Assembly: GCF_041320275.1 (NCBI RefSeq)
Contig: NZ_CP162023.1
Span: 3,968,001 to 4,032,000 of the forward strand
Direction of reading: 5' to 3'
DNA from: Mumia sp. Pv4-285
Lineage (GTDB): Bacteria; Actinomycetota; Actinomycetes; Propionibacteriales; Nocardioidaceae
Length of the DNA stretch: 64,000 nt
Position numbers and translations under genes: made by a program. The notes under the pieces are model-generated. The model searched no databases. It saw only the letters and a program-made list of their open reading frames with translations, and had not been told where the DNA came from. Positions 1-12,300 of the stretch are shown in pieces; position 1 is the first letter of the stretch; each line of letters begins with the position of its first letter.

Positions 1-545
1 ACCGCGTTGCCGGCCGCGAGGGCGTACGCGATGGAGCCCATCGGCGTGAACACGGGGTAGTTCCACGGTCCGATCACACCGACGACGCCGAGCGCCTTGT
101 ACTCGATCGTGGCCTTCTGGTTGACCATGAGCAGGCCTGGCGAGACCGTCCGACGGCCGAGCAGCTTCTTGGCGTGCCCGGCGGCCCAGGCGATGTGGTC
201 AATCGCCAGACCGATCTCGAGCACGGCGTCGCTGTGCGGCTTGCCGGTCTCGGCGTGGACGACGTCCGCGAGCTGGTGGATGCGACGCGTGATGACGCCC
301 TTCCAGCGGCCGAGGACCTCCTTGCGACCGTCGTAGCCGATCTCGGACCACCACTGCGACGCGATGCGCGCCCGCTCGACGGCGGCGTCGACCTCGTCCG
401 GGGTGGTCAGCGGGTACGTGCCGACGACGTCGCCCGTCGCGGGGCTCAGCGAGTCGAACGTCGTCGGGGCTGCCGCGTTGTCGTCGGACTGCGCCGCCCT
501 CTTGCGCGAGCGGCTGGTCTTCGGCATCGGGCTCGTCGTCGCCAT
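1..545 (-). CDS. Aldehyde dehydrogenase, N-terminal part (cut by left window edge)
   Basis: The reverse strand is open from the ATG at 545 to the window edge, giving the first 181 residues of an NAD(P)-dependent aldehyde dehydrogenase. A good ribosome site (CGGAGGACGAG) precedes the ATG. After a Lys/Arg-rich N-terminus the protein shows family features: SPATGDVVGTYPL, the helix with ETGKPHSDA, and the substrate/cofactor region GVVGVIGPWNYPVFTP. The last stretch is typical of succinate-semialdehyde-type enzymes, but the catalytic Cys and Glu lie outside the window, so the substrate cannot be assigned. It is divergent from the hydrolase at 680. Confidence 0.9.
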   Translation of the reverse strand, partial: MATTSPMPKTSRSRKRAAQSDDNAAAPTTFDSLSPATGDVVGTYPLTTPDEVDAAVERARIASQWWSEIGYDGRKEVLGRWKGVITRRIHQLADVVHAETGKPHSDAVLEIGLAIDHIAWAAGHAKKLLGRRTVSPGLLMVNQKATIEYKALGVVGVIGPWNYPVFTPMGSIAYALAAGNA

Positions 546-594
546 CTCGTCCTCCGGGGGTCTGTGATGCGGGGCACAAAGCCTTTCCGGGGAA

Positions 595-612
595 GCCTAC
601 TGCTCGGTAGCC
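595..612. promoter_or_regulatory. Dyad CTAC-N6-GTAG in divergent intergenic region
   Basis: The sequence GCCTACTGCTCGGTAGCC is an 18-nt near-palindrome with CTAC and GTAG arms six bases apart. It lies between the divergent aldehyde dehydrogenase and hydrolase genes. On the minus strand it abuts TAGGCT, a possible -10 box. The same CTAC-N6-GTAG core occurs in front of the TetR gene at 13409-13431. Operator function is inference only. Confidence 0.25.
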
Positions 613-679
613 AGCGACGACAGATCCTCCTGCCCGGCATGACGCGATGAATTCGACCCGCACCCGCGGTCGTACAGGC

Positions 680-1513
680 ATGAGCGCCGATCCCGGAGCA
701 GCCCATTCCGTCGTCACGTCCTCCGACGGCACCAGGATCGCCTGCACACGCCGCGGCTCGGGGCCACCGGTCGTCCTCGTCGACGGTGCCCTGGCCTGCT
801 CGCGCACCGACCCCGGACGAGACCTCGCCGTGGCACTCGCGGCGTCGTTCACGGTGTACGACTACGACCGTCGCGGGCGCGGCGAGAGCACCGACACCCC
901 GCCGTACGCCCCGCGCCGCGAGGTCGAGGACCTGGCCGCCGTCGTTGCTGCGGCAGGGCCCGGTGCATGCGTGTTCGGGCAGTCCGCGGGGGCCGCACTG
1001 GCCTTGGAGGCGGCCGCGTCGGGGATGCCGGTGCGCCGACTTGCCACGTACGAACCTCCCTACACCGGAGAGTTCCTGGGGTCCGCGGACATCAGGCGCT
1101 CCCGCAACGGGCTGGAGGCGACCCTCGCCGACGACGACCGCGGGCCGTGCCGGTACGGCGACGCCGTCGCGATGCTGATGACGCTCGCGGGGATGCCCAA
1201 GGAGATGGTCACCCTCGCGCGACGGACGCCGGTGTGGCAGGAGTACGAGGCGCTCGCGCCCACCATCGCGTACGACCTCGCGCTGCTCGGTGACGGCATC
1301 GTGCCGCGACAGCGGTTCGAGGCGATCGACGTGCCGACGCTGGTCCTCGACGGAGCGGCGAGTCCCGAGCTGCTGCGTCGTCCGTCGCGGATCGTGGCGT
1401 GCGTCGTCCGCGCCGCGGAGTATCGCTCGCTCCGCGACCAGACCCACGACGTGGACCCGGCGGTGCTGGCACCGGTGCTCACGGACTGGTTCGCGGGGGG
1501 GCCTGTGACCTAG
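680..1513 (+). CDS. Alpha/beta hydrolase
   Basis: A 277-residue alpha/beta-hydrolase-fold protein. It shows the oxyanion region GSGPPVVLVDGA, the strand FTVYDYDRRGRGES, and a nucleophile elbow FGQSAG with Ser as the likely catalytic residue. A C-terminal acid (VLDGAASPE) and a His in QTHDVD complete a plausible triad. I chose the ATG at 680 because the 11 residues before it, from an ATG at 647, look unlike the family; neither start has a strong ribosome site. Substrate unknown. Its TAG stop shares the tetranucleotide CTAG with the stop of the convergent gene at 1510. Confidence 0.85.
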   Translation: MSADPGAAHSVVTSSDGTRIACTRRGSGPPVVLVDGALACSRTDPGRDLAVALAASFTVYDYDRRGRGESTDTPPYAPRREVEDLAAVVAAAGPGACVFGQSAGAALALEAAASGMPVRRLATYEPPYTGEFLGSADIRRSRNGLEATLADDDRGPCRYGDAVAMLMTLAGMPKEMVTLARRTPVWQEYEALAPTIAYDLALLGDGIVPRQRFEAIDVPTLVLDGAASPELLRRPSRIVACVVRAAEYRSLRDQTHDVDPAVLAPVLTDWFAGGPVT

Positions 1514-3138
1514 GACGACGCGGACGCCACCGCTCCCGCGGCCACCGCCGGCGGCAGCGTACGGCCGAGCATGAGGTCGACGGCCTTCTCGCCGACCATG
1601 ATCGTGGGCGCGTTCGTGTTGCCTCGCGGAACCATCGGCATGACCGACGCGTCGACGACGCGCAGCCCTTCGACCCCGCGCACGCGCAGCTCCGGGTCGA
1701 CCACCGACGCCTCGCCGGACCCCATCGCGCACGTGCCGACCGGGTGGTACAGCGTCTGGGTCTGCGCCCGGATGTGCTCGACGAGCTCGGCGTCGGTGGG
1801 GACGGCACCGCGGGTCCTCGGCATCCACAGGTCGACGAGGAACCGCGCGAGCGGCCCGGACGACACCGTGTCGAGGACCCGGCGTGCGCCGGCCAGCATC
1901 GCGTCCAGGTCGGTCTGGTCGTCGTAGTACGCGGCGTCGATCGCCGGGTGCCACGTCGGATCGGCCGAGCGCAGGCGCAGCGACCCGCGGCTCGCGACGT
2001 TGACCAGGGTGGGCGCCGCGGTGAACATCTGCGCCTTCGCCTCTCGAAGCCCGTTGTCGTAGAACCCCGCCGGCGCCACGTGGACCTGGAGGTCCGGCGC
2101 CGGGAGTCCGTCACGGCTGGTGAAGAATCCGCCGGCCTCACCGATGTTGGAGGCCAGCGGACCCTTGCCGGTCGCCTTCCACCGCATCAGGTTGCCGAGG
2201 TTGCTCGCCTGCGCGAGGTCGGTCGTACCGCGCGTGGTCCAGATCAGCGGCAGCGCAGGGTGGTCGTGGAGGTTCGCGCCGACGCCGGGCAGGTCGGTGA
2301 CCACGTCGATGCCGTGCTCCCGCAGATGGGCGGCGGGACCGATCCCCGACAGCATCAGCAGCTGCGGGCTGTTGACCGCTCCGCCGGACAGCACGACCTC
2401 ACGCTCGGCCCGCGCGACCTGCTCGGCCCCGGCCACGGCGTACGCGACCCCAGCGGCGCGGCCGCCCTCGACGACGACACGGGTCGCCAGCGCCCCGGTG
2501 ACCACGGTGAGGTTGGGGCGGTCGAGCGCGGGCCGGAGGTACGCGTCGGCGACCGACCAGCGCCGACCCTTGCGGCACGTCACCTGGTAGAGCCCCGCAC
2601 CTTCCTGCGCGGCCCCGTTGAAGTCGTCGGTGCGGTCGAAGCCCGAGCCCACCGCCGAGTCGACCCAGGCCTGGCTCAGCTCGTGGGTGAAGACACGGTC
2701 CTCGACCCGCAGCGGGCCGTCGGTGCCGTGGTACGGCCCGGCGAGACGAGTGTTGCCCTCGGCGCGGACGAAGTACGGAAGGACGTCCTCGTAGCCCCAC
2801 CCCGCGGCGCCGTACGCGTCGCGCCAGGTGTCGTAGTCGTAGGCGTTGCCGCGGATGTAGATCATCGCGTTCATCGACGAGCAGCCACCGAGCGCCTTCA
2901 TGCGGGGCCAGTACGCCCGGCGACCGTGCAGCTGCTTCTGCTCCGTGGTCGAGTAGTTCCAGTCCCAGCGGGTCTTGAACAGGCTCGAGAAGGCGGCGGG
3001 GATCGTGATCTCGTCGGCATCGGCCTCTGGCCCTGCCTCCAGGAGGAGGACGGTCACGGACGGGTCCTCGGTGAGCCGCGACGCGACCACCGCTCCGGCG
3101 CTTCCCGCGCCCACCACCACGTAGTCGTAGGACGTCAT
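1510..3138 (-). CDS. GMC family FAD-dependent oxidoreductase
   Basis: A 542-residue glucose-methanol-choline oxidoreductase, similar in architecture to choline and alcohol dehydrogenases. The N-terminus carries the FAD dinucleotide motif YDYVVVGAGSAGAVVASRL. GGCSSMNAMIYIRG is the first GMC signature and SGGAVNSPQLLMLSGIG the second. The C-terminal half holds YHPVGTCAMG, with the usual active-site His, and a second conserved region near NTNAPTIMVGEKA. The ATG at 3138 gives the FAD motif its usual position; upstream in-frame starts only add non-family residues. It diverges from the fatty acid synthase, so the operator at 3229-3276 could also act on it. Substrate unknown. Confidence 0.9.
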   Translation of the reverse strand: MTSYDYVVVGAGSAGAVVASRLTEDPSVTVLLLEAGPEADADEITIPAAFSSLFKTRWDWNYSTTEQKQLHGRRAYWPRMKALGGCSSMNAMIYIRGNAYDYDTWRDAYGAAGWGYEDVLPYFVRAEGNTRLAGPYHGTDGPLRVEDRVFTHELSQAWVDSAVGSGFDRTDDFNGAAQEGAGLYQVTCRKGRRWSVADAYLRPALDRPNLTVVTGALATRVVVEGGRAAGVAYAVAGAEQVARAEREVVLSGGAVNSPQLLMLSGIGPAAHLREHGIDVVTDLPGVGANLHDHPALPLIWTTRGTTDLAQASNLGNLMRWKATGKGPLASNIGEAGGFFTSRDGLPAPDLQVHVAPAGFYDNGLREAKAQMFTAAPTLVNVASRGSLRLRSADPTWHPAIDAAYYDDQTDLDAMLAGARRVLDTVSSGPLARFLVDLWMPRTRGAVPTDAELVEHIRAQTQTLYHPVGTCAMGSGEASVVDPELRVRGVEGLRVVDASVMPMVPRGNTNAPTIMVGEKAVDLMLGRTLPPAVAAGAVASASS

Positions 3139-3146
3139 GCGCGGAA

Positions 3147-3157
3147 GTGTGACACAC
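3147..3157. promoter_or_regulatory. 11-nt palindrome upstream of the GMC oxidoreductase
   Basis: GTGTG-A-CACAC is a perfect inverted repeat nine bases before the GMC oxidoreductase start. Its position suits a repressor site for that gene. It is short and the role is inferred. Confidence 0.25.
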
Positions 3158-3228
3158 CTCATAACAAGAGGCCCCGATCTCCTGGGATCGCGCGAGCAAG
3201 GCGGGCCTGGTAGCGCTCCCAGTGACGC

Positions 3229-3276
3229 AAAACATGAGGCATGCCTCACGAAAATGTTGAGGCATCCCTCATGTTT
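3229..3276. promoter_or_regulatory. Paired TGAGG-N4-CCTCA operator in front of FAS-I
   Basis: Two copies of a 14-nt palindrome lie in the divergent region before the fatty acid synthase: TGAGGCATGCCTCA at 3235-3248 and TGAGGCATCCCTCA at 3258-3271. They are 23 bp apart, about two helical turns. The outer flanks AAAACATGAGG (3229-3239) and CCTCATGTTT (3267-3276) form a larger dyad. An almost identical double site occurs before the acyl-CoA carboxylase gene at 15214-15268. A weak -35/-10 pair (TTGAGG at 3257, CATGAT at 3281, spacer 18) overlaps the second copy. Known biology: fatty acid genes of other actinobacteria are under TetR-type regulators such as FasR. That this is such a site is inference. 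Confidence 0.7.
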
Positions 3277-3330
3277 GAGTCATGATGAGTGCGGCCACGA
3301 CCGCGCACCACCAGGAAGCTCGAGGGACTC

Positions 3331-6300
3331 GTGACGATCATCGACACCCCGACCACCCGGACGACGACGCACGACCACCGCACCCGGCTGGTCGATGCAC
3401 TCAACGACGCGACTCCGTACGCGATCGCGTTCGGCGGCCAGGGCAGTCCATGGCTCGAGCCGCTCAGCGACCTGCTTCGGACCTATGCGCTAGGTCCCCA
3501 GCTCCACGCGGTCTGCGCCGCGGCCGAGACACGGCTCGCGCCGGTCCAGGCGGAACTCGCCCGGATCCCGCTGCCGTTCCAGCCGCTCGCCTGGGCGGAC
3601 GCCCTCGCAGTAGCCGAGTCGGCAGCCGCCGACGAGGAGTCGACGGCACCCGACACGGACGTGCTCACGCAGCCCGCCGTGTCGGTGCCCGGCATCCTCC
3701 TCGCCCAGCTCGCCGGCATCGAGGCCGTGCGGCTGCAGGGTCTCGACCTCGCGAACCACGCTCCGACCGCGGTCGTCAGCCACTCGCAGGGCGTCCTGGC
3801 GGCTGAGACGCTCGCCGGCCGCTCGGCCTCGGACGTCCTCGCCGTCGCGCGCCTCGTGGGTGCGGCGATCCAGCTCACCGCTCAGCGCCGTGGCCTGCTC
3901 GGCGACACGATGCTCGCGGTCCGCCGCGTCGACCCGGCCGAGGTCACCGTCCTCCTCGCCGAGGTGGACGGCGTCGACGTGGACGTCGCTCTTCGCAACG
4001 GGCGCCGTACGGTCGTCCTCAGCGGCCCGGCCGAGGACCTCGCCACGGTCCGCCGTCACCTCGAGCGCGAGGCCGAGGCCCAAGCCGCCCGTCGCGAGCG
4101 CAAGGCCACCGGCGGTACGCCGTTCTCCCCGGTGTTCGAGGTGCTCGAGCCGCGCGCCGCGTTCCACCACCACGGGCTCAGCGAAGCCGGCGACCTCGTC
4201 GCGGACTGGGCGGCCGTGTGCGGCCTCGACCCGGAGTGGGCACGCGACGTCGCGACCCGCGCCGTGATCGCGCCCGGAGACTGGGTCCGCGACCTCGAAG
4301 GCGCCCTCGACAGCGGTGCCGAGTGGATCCTCGACCTCGGTCCGGGCAACCTCGCGTCCCTGCTCGCCGAGTACGAGGCCACCGCCCGCGGTGTCGGGCT
4401 CGTCGCCCCGGCCACGCGCCAGGGCCAGCGGATCCTGACCACGCCCGGCGCCGCGCCCCGCCGTGCCGCTGCGTGGTCCTCGTACGCCCCCAAGCCCGTC
4501 ACCCTCCCGGACGGACGCACGGTCCTGGAGACGAGCTTCACCCGCCTCACCGGCCGCTCCCCCATCCTCCTGGCCGGCATGACGCCCACCACGGTCGACG
4601 CTCCCATCGTCGCGGCTGCGGCCAACGCCGGCTTCTGGTCCGAGCTCGCCGGCGGCGGACAGGTCACCGAGGGCATCTTCGCCGACCGGATCGAGGAGCT
4701 CACGGGACTCCTCGAGCCGGGCCGTACGTTCGCGTTCAACGCGCTCTACCTCGACCCGTACCTGTGGAAGATGCAGCTCGGGCAGCAGCGCCTCGTCCAG
4801 CGCGCGCGGGCCAACGGCGCCGCGGTGGACGCGGTCGTGGTCAGCGCCGGCATCCCGGAGCTCCCGGACGCCGTCGCTCTCGTCGAGGAGCTCCGCGACG
4901 CGGGCATCTCGTACGTCGTCTTCAAGCCCGGCACGGTGAAGCAGATCCGCGAGGTGCTCGCGATCGCCCGCGAGGCCGCGCCGATCCCGATCGTCGTGCA
5001 CGTCGAGGGCGGCAAGGCTGGCGGGCACCACTCGTGGGAGGACCTGGACGACCTCCTCCTCACCACGTACGCCCAGCTGCGCGCCCAGGACAACGTCGTC
5101 GTCTGCGTCGGCGGAGGCATCGGGACGCCGGAGGCCGCGTCGGCCTACCTGACCGGCGCCTGGGCCCGCCGCCACGGCTACCCGGCGATGCCGCTCGACG
5201 GCATCCTCGTCGGCACCGCCGCGATGGCGACGCGCGAGGCGACCACCTCGCCGCAGGTCAAGCAGATGCTCGTCGACACCCCCGGGACTCCCGACTGGGT
5301 CGGAGCGGGCCGTGCCGACGCCGGCATGGCGTCGGGCCGCAGCCAGCTCGGCGCGGACATCCACGAGATCGACAACGCCGCCTCGCGCGCCGGACGCATC
5401 CTCGACGAGGTGGCCGGCGACGCCGAGGCCGTCGCGAAGCGCCGCGACGAGATCGTCGCCGCGATCGCACCGACCGCCAAGCCGTACTTCGGCGACGTCG
5501 AGGACATGACGTACGCCGGCTGGCTGGCGCGCTACGCCGACCTCGCCGGTGCCGAGCCGGGCGAGAACGAGATCACCGGCGCCGGAGCCGAGAACTGGCT
5601 CGACGTGACGCTGCGCGACCGCTTCCACGCGATGCTCCAGCGCGCCGAGGCCCGCCTCGCAGCCGAGGACCACGGCGAGATCACGACGCTGTACCCCGAT
5701 GCCGACGCCGCCGACGACCCGTACGCCGCGATCGGGGCCCTCCTGGCCGCGTACCCGCACGCCACCGAGGTGACCCTCCACCCGGCCGACGTCGCATACT
5801 TCGTCGAGGTCTGCCGCCGTCCCGGCAAGCCCGTGCCGTTCGTGCCGGTGCTCGACGGCGACGTACGCCGCTGGTACCGCTCCGACTCCCTCTGGCAGGC
5901 CCACGACGCCCGCTACCCCGCCGACGCCGTCTGCATCATCCCGGGGCCTGTCGCCGTCGGCGGCATCACCCGCGTCGACGAGCCGGTCGCGGACCTCCTG
6001 CGCCGCTTCGAGGACGAGACCGTGGACGACGTCCTCACCGCGGGCGCCCTCGCCTCGCGCGTCGCCGGCCGCCGCCGGGTCGACGCCGCCGACGACCTCC
6101 TCGGTCTCGTGCTCGCCGCACCCGACGTGAGCTGGGCGGGCCGCACGGTCCGCAACCCCGTCCACCGCCTCGGCGTGGACTGGGTCATCGTCGACCCGAG
6201 CCGCGCCGAGCACGCCGAGACCGGCGCCGTCCTGTTCACCGACGGCGACGACGCCGTGCTCGAGGTGCCGCTCGGCGGCAGCCGGTCGCTGTCGGTCCGG

Positions 6301-9300
6301 ATCGAGATCGCGGACGCTGCATCGGGCGGCGCACCGATCGTGACCGCCGAGAGCGCCGTCACGGCGATGCGCAGCCTCGTCGGTGTCGCGGCCGGCGGCA
6401 ACCTTCCGCAGGCCGCCGACGGAATCGCCCGTACGACCGCGACCTGGTCCGGCGACCTCGGTGCCGACCACTCCGCCGTCACGGGCGGTCCCGCCGCCCG
6501 CGGCAGCCGCCCGGCGCCCGACGCGCTCGTCGGTCTGGCCTGGTCGTCGGTGTTCGCCGTCCTCGCCGACACCCACGTCCCCGGGAGCGACCTCTCCGTC
6601 GTCGAGGGCATGCTCGACCTGGTCCACCTCGACCACGCGATCCAGCTCGTCGGCGAGCTGCCGACCGCGAAGACCGCGCTCGCCGTCGAGGCACGCCTCG
6701 CCGGCGTCGAGGATGCCGGAGTCGGCCGTGTCGTCACCATCGACGTCACCATCACGACGGAGTCCGGCGACGCCGTCGCGACGCTGCGCGAGCGGTTCGC
6801 GATCCGCGGCCGCAACGGTGCCGCCGACCTCACCGACCCCGCCGTCGCCGGCGGCGCGGCACGCGGGCCGGTGACCGACACCTCGCGCCGTACCCGCGCC
6901 TCGGTGTCCGTCGTCGCCCCGACCGACCTGTCCGCGTTCGCCGCGGTCACCGGCGACCACAACCCGATCCACACCAGCGTCGCCGCAGCACGCCTCGCCG
7001 GCCTCGGCGACCCGATCGTGCACGGCATGTGGCTCTCGGCCGCGGCTCAGCAGATGCTCGTCGGTCGCCACATCGACGGCTGGACCACCCGGTTCCTCGC
7101 ACCCGTGCGGCCAGGAGCGACCGTCGACCTTGCCGCCGTCCGGACCGGCCTCGACGCCGGTGCCGAGATCGTCGAGGTCACCGGTCGCAGCGAGGGCGAG
7201 CTCGTGCTCGCCGCCACCGCCCGCATCGCACCCCCGCGCACCGCGTACGCGTTCCCGGGACAGGGCATCCAGCACGCCGGGATGGGCATGGCGGGCTACC
7301 GCCGCAGCAAGGCCGCGCGCGAGATCTGGGACCGGGCCGACGCCCACACCCGCGAAGCGCTCGGCTTCTCCATCCTGACCGTCGTGCAGGAGAACCCGAC
7401 GGTCATCGTCGCCGACGGCGTCACGCACAAGCACCCGGACGGCGTCCTGTTCCTCACGCAGTTCACGCAGGTCGCGATGGCCGTCCTCGGGTCGGCGCAG
7501 ATCGCCGAGCTCCGCGAGGCCGGCGCGTTCGTCGACGACGCGGTGCTGGCAGGCCACTCGGTCGGCGAGTACAACGCACTCTCGGCCGTCTCCGGCGTGA
7601 TCAGCCTGGAGGCCGTGATCGAGGTCGTGTTCCAGCGCGGCTCGGTCATGCACACGCTCGTGCCCCGCGACGCCGAGGGCCGCAGCGACTACCGGCTCGC
7701 GGCGATCCGCCCGAGCCAGATCGGCCTCGACGACGCTGAGGTCACGCCGTTCGTCGACCGGATCGCGCAGGAGTCCGGCGAGTTCCTCGAGATCGTGAAC
7801 TACAACCTGCGCGGCTCGCAGTACGCGATCGCCGGCTCCGTCAAGGGCCTGGAGATCCTCGAGGCCGAGATCGCGCGCCGACGGGCCGAGTTCGGCGGCA
7901 AGGCCGCCTTCATCCTGGTCCCCGGCATCGACGTGCCGTTCCACTCCAGCGTCCTCCGCGGCGGCGTGCCGGACTTCCGGGCCCGTCTCGAGGAGCTGCT
8001 GCCCGAGACGATCGATCCCTCGATCCTGCTCGGACGCTACGTCCCGAACCTCGTCCCGTGGCCGTTCACCCTCGACCGTGCGTTCGTCGCGGAGATCGCC
8101 TCGACGGTGCCGTCCGCACCGCTCGAAGAGGTCCTCGCCGACTACGACGCCTGGGCGGCGACGCCCGGCCGTCTCGCGCGCCGACTGCTCGTCGAGCTGC
8201 TCGCGTGGCAGTTCGCGAGCCCGGTCCGCTGGATCGAGACCCAGGACCTGATGTTCGGCGACCTGGGCGTTGAGCGCTTCGTGGAGATCGGTGTCGCCAA
8301 CGCACCGACCGTCGCGAACCTCGCGTCGTCGACCCTCAAGCTGCCGACCGCCCCCGAGCGGACCATCGAGGTCCTCAACATCGAGCGCGAGTCCGGCTCG
8401 GTGTTCGCGACCGACACCGACCCGGAGCCGGCAGCGACGGAGGAGCCCGCTCCCGCACAGACCGCCGGTGCAGCGGCGGCACCCTCCGCCGCCGCCGCAC
8501 CGGCACCCAGCGCCGCACCCAGCGCCGACCGCCCCGCCGACCTCACGTTCGACGCGGCGGACGCGACCACGGTGCTGCTCGCGTGGTGGACCAAGATGCG
8601 CCTCGACCAGATCGGCACGGCCGACTCGATCGAGTCGCTGTGCGACGGCGCGTCGTCGCGGCGCAACCAGCTGCTCGTCGATCTCGGCGGCGAGCTGTCG
8701 CTCGGCGCGATCGACGGCGCCGCCGACGCCGACATCCCGACGCTCTCCGGACAGGTCAAGGGCCTCGCCCGCTCGTACAAGCCGTTCGGCCCCGTGCTCT
8801 CGAGCGCGCTCGGCGACCACCTCACGAAGGTGCTCGGCCCGACGGGCAAGCGGCAGGCGGCGATCGCAGACCGCGTCACCGGCGTCTGGCAGCTCGGCCC
8901 CGGCTGGGCGAGCCACGTCACCGCCGAGCTGGCGCTGGCGACGCGTGATGGCAGCAGCGTGCGTGGTGGCAGCTTCGGCGACCTGGACGCTCCGTCCAGC
9001 GCCGCCGACTTCGACGCCGCCGTCGACGCCGGTGTCCAGTCGGTGGCCGCACGCCGCGGCATCGCCGTGGCGCTCCCCAGCGCGGGCGGAGCCGACGTCA
9101 CCGTCGACGCCGCGGCCCTGGGCGAGATCACCGCCGGCATCACCGGCCCCGACGGGGTGCTCGCCTCCACGGCGCGCCACCTCCTCAAGACGCTGGGCCT
9201 CGCCGAGACCTCGGCCGTCTCGACCACCGACACCGCAGACGCCGCGGCCCTCGCCCAGGTCGAGGCGGAGCTCGGGACCGACTGGGGGCGCCTCACCGCG

Positions 9301-12300
9301 CCCGCGTTCGACGCACGCCGTGCACTGCTGCTCGACGACCGGTGGGCCAGCGCCCGCGAGGACGTCGCCCGCATCGCCGCCGGCGGCACCGTGGCGGCCA
9401 CGCCGGAGTCGTTCACCGGCACCGGCGAGGACGTCGCGGCACAGGCCCGCTGGTGGGCCGCGCGCACGGAGGACGCTGCACTCGCCGACCGCCTCACCGC
9501 GATCGCCGACGCGGCGACCGACACCGCCGCGGGCGCCTGGACCGACGAGGTCGCCGTCGTCACCGGTGCGAGCGCCGGCTCGATCGCGTCCGCCGTCGTC
9601 GGGCGCCTGCTGTCGGGTGGCGCGACGGTCGTCGCGACCACCTCGCGGCTCGACCAGCCCAAGCTGCGGGCGTACAAGGAGCTCTACCGCACCCACGCCC
9701 GCGCCGGTGCGCGCCTGTGGGTCCTGCCCGCCAACCTCGCGTCGTTCGCCGACGTCGACGCGCTCGCGTCGTGGGTGACCGAGGAGCAGACCAGCACCGC
9801 AGGCGGCACCACCACGGTGACCAAGCCGGCGCTGACGCCGACCCTCCTGTTCCCGTTCGCGGCCGGCCGGGTCGCGGGCGACATGACCGAGGTCGGTGCC
9901 CGCTCCGAGGTCGACATGCGGATCCTGGTGTGGTCGGTGGAGCGCCTCGTCGCGACCCTCGGCACCACCGGACGCGCACACGACCTCGCCTCCACGCTGC
10001 ACGTCGTCCTGCCGGGCTCCCCCAACCGCGGCATGTTCGGCGGCGACGGGGCGTACGGCGAGGCCAAGGCCTCGCTCGACGCGATGGTCGCGCGGTGGTC
10101 TGCCGAGGCGACCTGGAGCGAGCGCGTCACGCTCGTGCACGCGATCATCGGCTGGGTCCGCGGGACCGGGCTGATGGGCGGCAACGACCCGCTGGTCGAA
10201 GCCGTCGAGCGCGTCGGTGTCCGCACGTGGTCCACCGACGAGATGGCAGAGGAGCTCCTCGGGCTGGCGTCGGTCGAAGCTCGGGCTGAGGCACGAACGG
10301 CTCCCCTCACTGCTGACCTGACCGGCGGGCTCGGCGAGACCGACCTCGATCTCGCCGCGCTGGCCCGTGAGGCTTCGGAGGGTCTCGATCGCTCCGCGCC
10401 TCGCCCAGCGGGTGAGGAAGCGGCGATCGCCGCTCTCGCGCCGTCGCCGGCCCAGCTGCCCAAGCGGCCGAAGGTCTCGTGGCCCAGCACCACCGCCCGC
10501 CCCGAGGACCTCGTGGTCATCGTCGGTGCCGGTGAGCTCGGTCCGTTCGGCTCGGCACGCACCCGCTTCGAGTACGAGGTATCCGAGGAGCTCTCGGCCG
10601 CGGGCGTGCTCGAGCTCGCCTGGTCGACCGGGCTGATCGCCTGGGACGACAACGGCGGCTGGTACGACGTCGAGGCCGGCGACGCGGTCTCCGAGGCCGA
10701 GATCCACGAGCGCTACCACGACGTGGTCGTCGAGCGGTGCGGCATCCGGCGCTACGCCGACGACGGCGCGCTGGTCGACACCTCGACGCCGCTGCTCGCC
10801 CGTGCCTACCTCGACGACGACATCACGTTCTCCGTCGGCTCCGAGGCTGCGGCCAGGGCGATGTACGACGCCGACCCCGACCGTACGGTCATCGCACCGG
10901 GCGGCGACGGCGACTGGACCGTGACCCGCAAGGCCGGCACCGAGATCCGCGTCCCGCGGCGCCTCGCGCTGACCCGTACGATCGGCGGCCAGATCCCGAC
11001 CGGCTTCGACCCCGCGGTGTGGGGCGTGCCCGCCGAGATGCTCGAGTCGCTCGACCGTGTCGCGGTCTGGAACCTCGTCTGCACCGTGGACGCGTTCCTC
11101 TCCAGCGGCTTCAGCCCGGCGGAGCTCATGCGCTGGGTCCACCCGGCCGCGGTCGCCAGCACGCAGGGCACCGGCATGGGCGGCATGACGTCGATGCGCT
11201 CGCTCTACATCGACACGCTCCTCGGCGAGGCGAAGCAGAACGACATCCTCCAGGAGGCGCTGCCGAACGTCATCGCGGCGCACGTCATGCAGTCGTACGT
11301 CGGTGGCTACGGCGCGATGATCCACCCGGTCGCCGCCTGCGCGACGAGCGCGGTGTCGGTCGAGGAGGGTGCGGACAAGATCCGCCTCGGCAAGGCCGAC
11401 TTCGTGGTCGCCGGCGGGTTCGACGACCTGTCGACGGAGGGCATCGTGGGCTTCGCCGACATGTCCGCGACGGCCGACTCGGGCACGATGCTCGCCAAGG
11501 GCATCGACCCGCGCTTCGTCAGCCGCGCCAACGACCGTCGCCGTGGCGGCTTCGTCGAGAGCCAGGGAGGCGGCACGATCCTCCTCGCACGCGGCGACGT
11601 CGCGCTCCGGATGGGCCTCCCCGTCCTGGGTGTGGTCGCGTACGCCGGGTCCTTCGCCGACGGCGTCCACACGTCGATCCCCGCTCCGGGACTCGGCGCT
11701 CTGGCAGCGGCTCGCGGCGGCGCCCAGTCGCCGCTGGCCCGCGGGCTCGCCGCTCTCGGCCTCGGCGCGGACGACGTCGCGGTGGTGTCGAAGCACGACA
11801 CCTCGACCGCGGCGAACGACCCCAACGAGTCCGAGCTGCACGAGCGGATCGCGGCGTCGCTGGGCCGATCGGACGGCAACCCGCTGTTCGTGGTCTCGCA
11901 GAAGACGCTCACGGGGCACTCGAAGGGCGGGGCGGCCGCGTTCCAGATGATCGGGCTCTGCCAGGTCCTCGGGGCGCAGGTGCTGCCGCCCAACCGCAGC
12001 CTCGACTGCGTCGACGACGTCCTCGACGAGAACCCGCACCTGGTGTGGCTGCGCGAGGCGCTCGAGGCTCCCGCCCCGATGCGCGCCGGGCTGGTCACGA
12101 GCCTCGGGTTCGGCCACGTCGCCGCGCTCGTCGCGATCGCCCACCCGGAGGCGTTCCTGGCGACGCTCGACGCGACGCAGCGCGAGGAGTACGAGCGGGC
12201 GGCACGCGCCCGTGAGGTCTCGGGCCGGCTGCGCCTCGTCCGGGCGATGTACGGCGGTCCTGCGCCGTACCAGCGCCCGGTCGGACGCCGCCTCGGTGAC

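Noticed and set aside
3250-3255. GAAAAT as -10 box of FAS-I
   Set aside because: The only upstream -35-like sequence is 22 bases away, too far for a normal promoter.
3490-12144. A nearly 8.7-kb open frame antisense to FAS-I
   Set aside because: It mirrors the codon bias of the GC-rich sense gene, shows only low-complexity Arg/Gly/Asp-rich sequence and no domain. Many similar shadow frames exist across the window.
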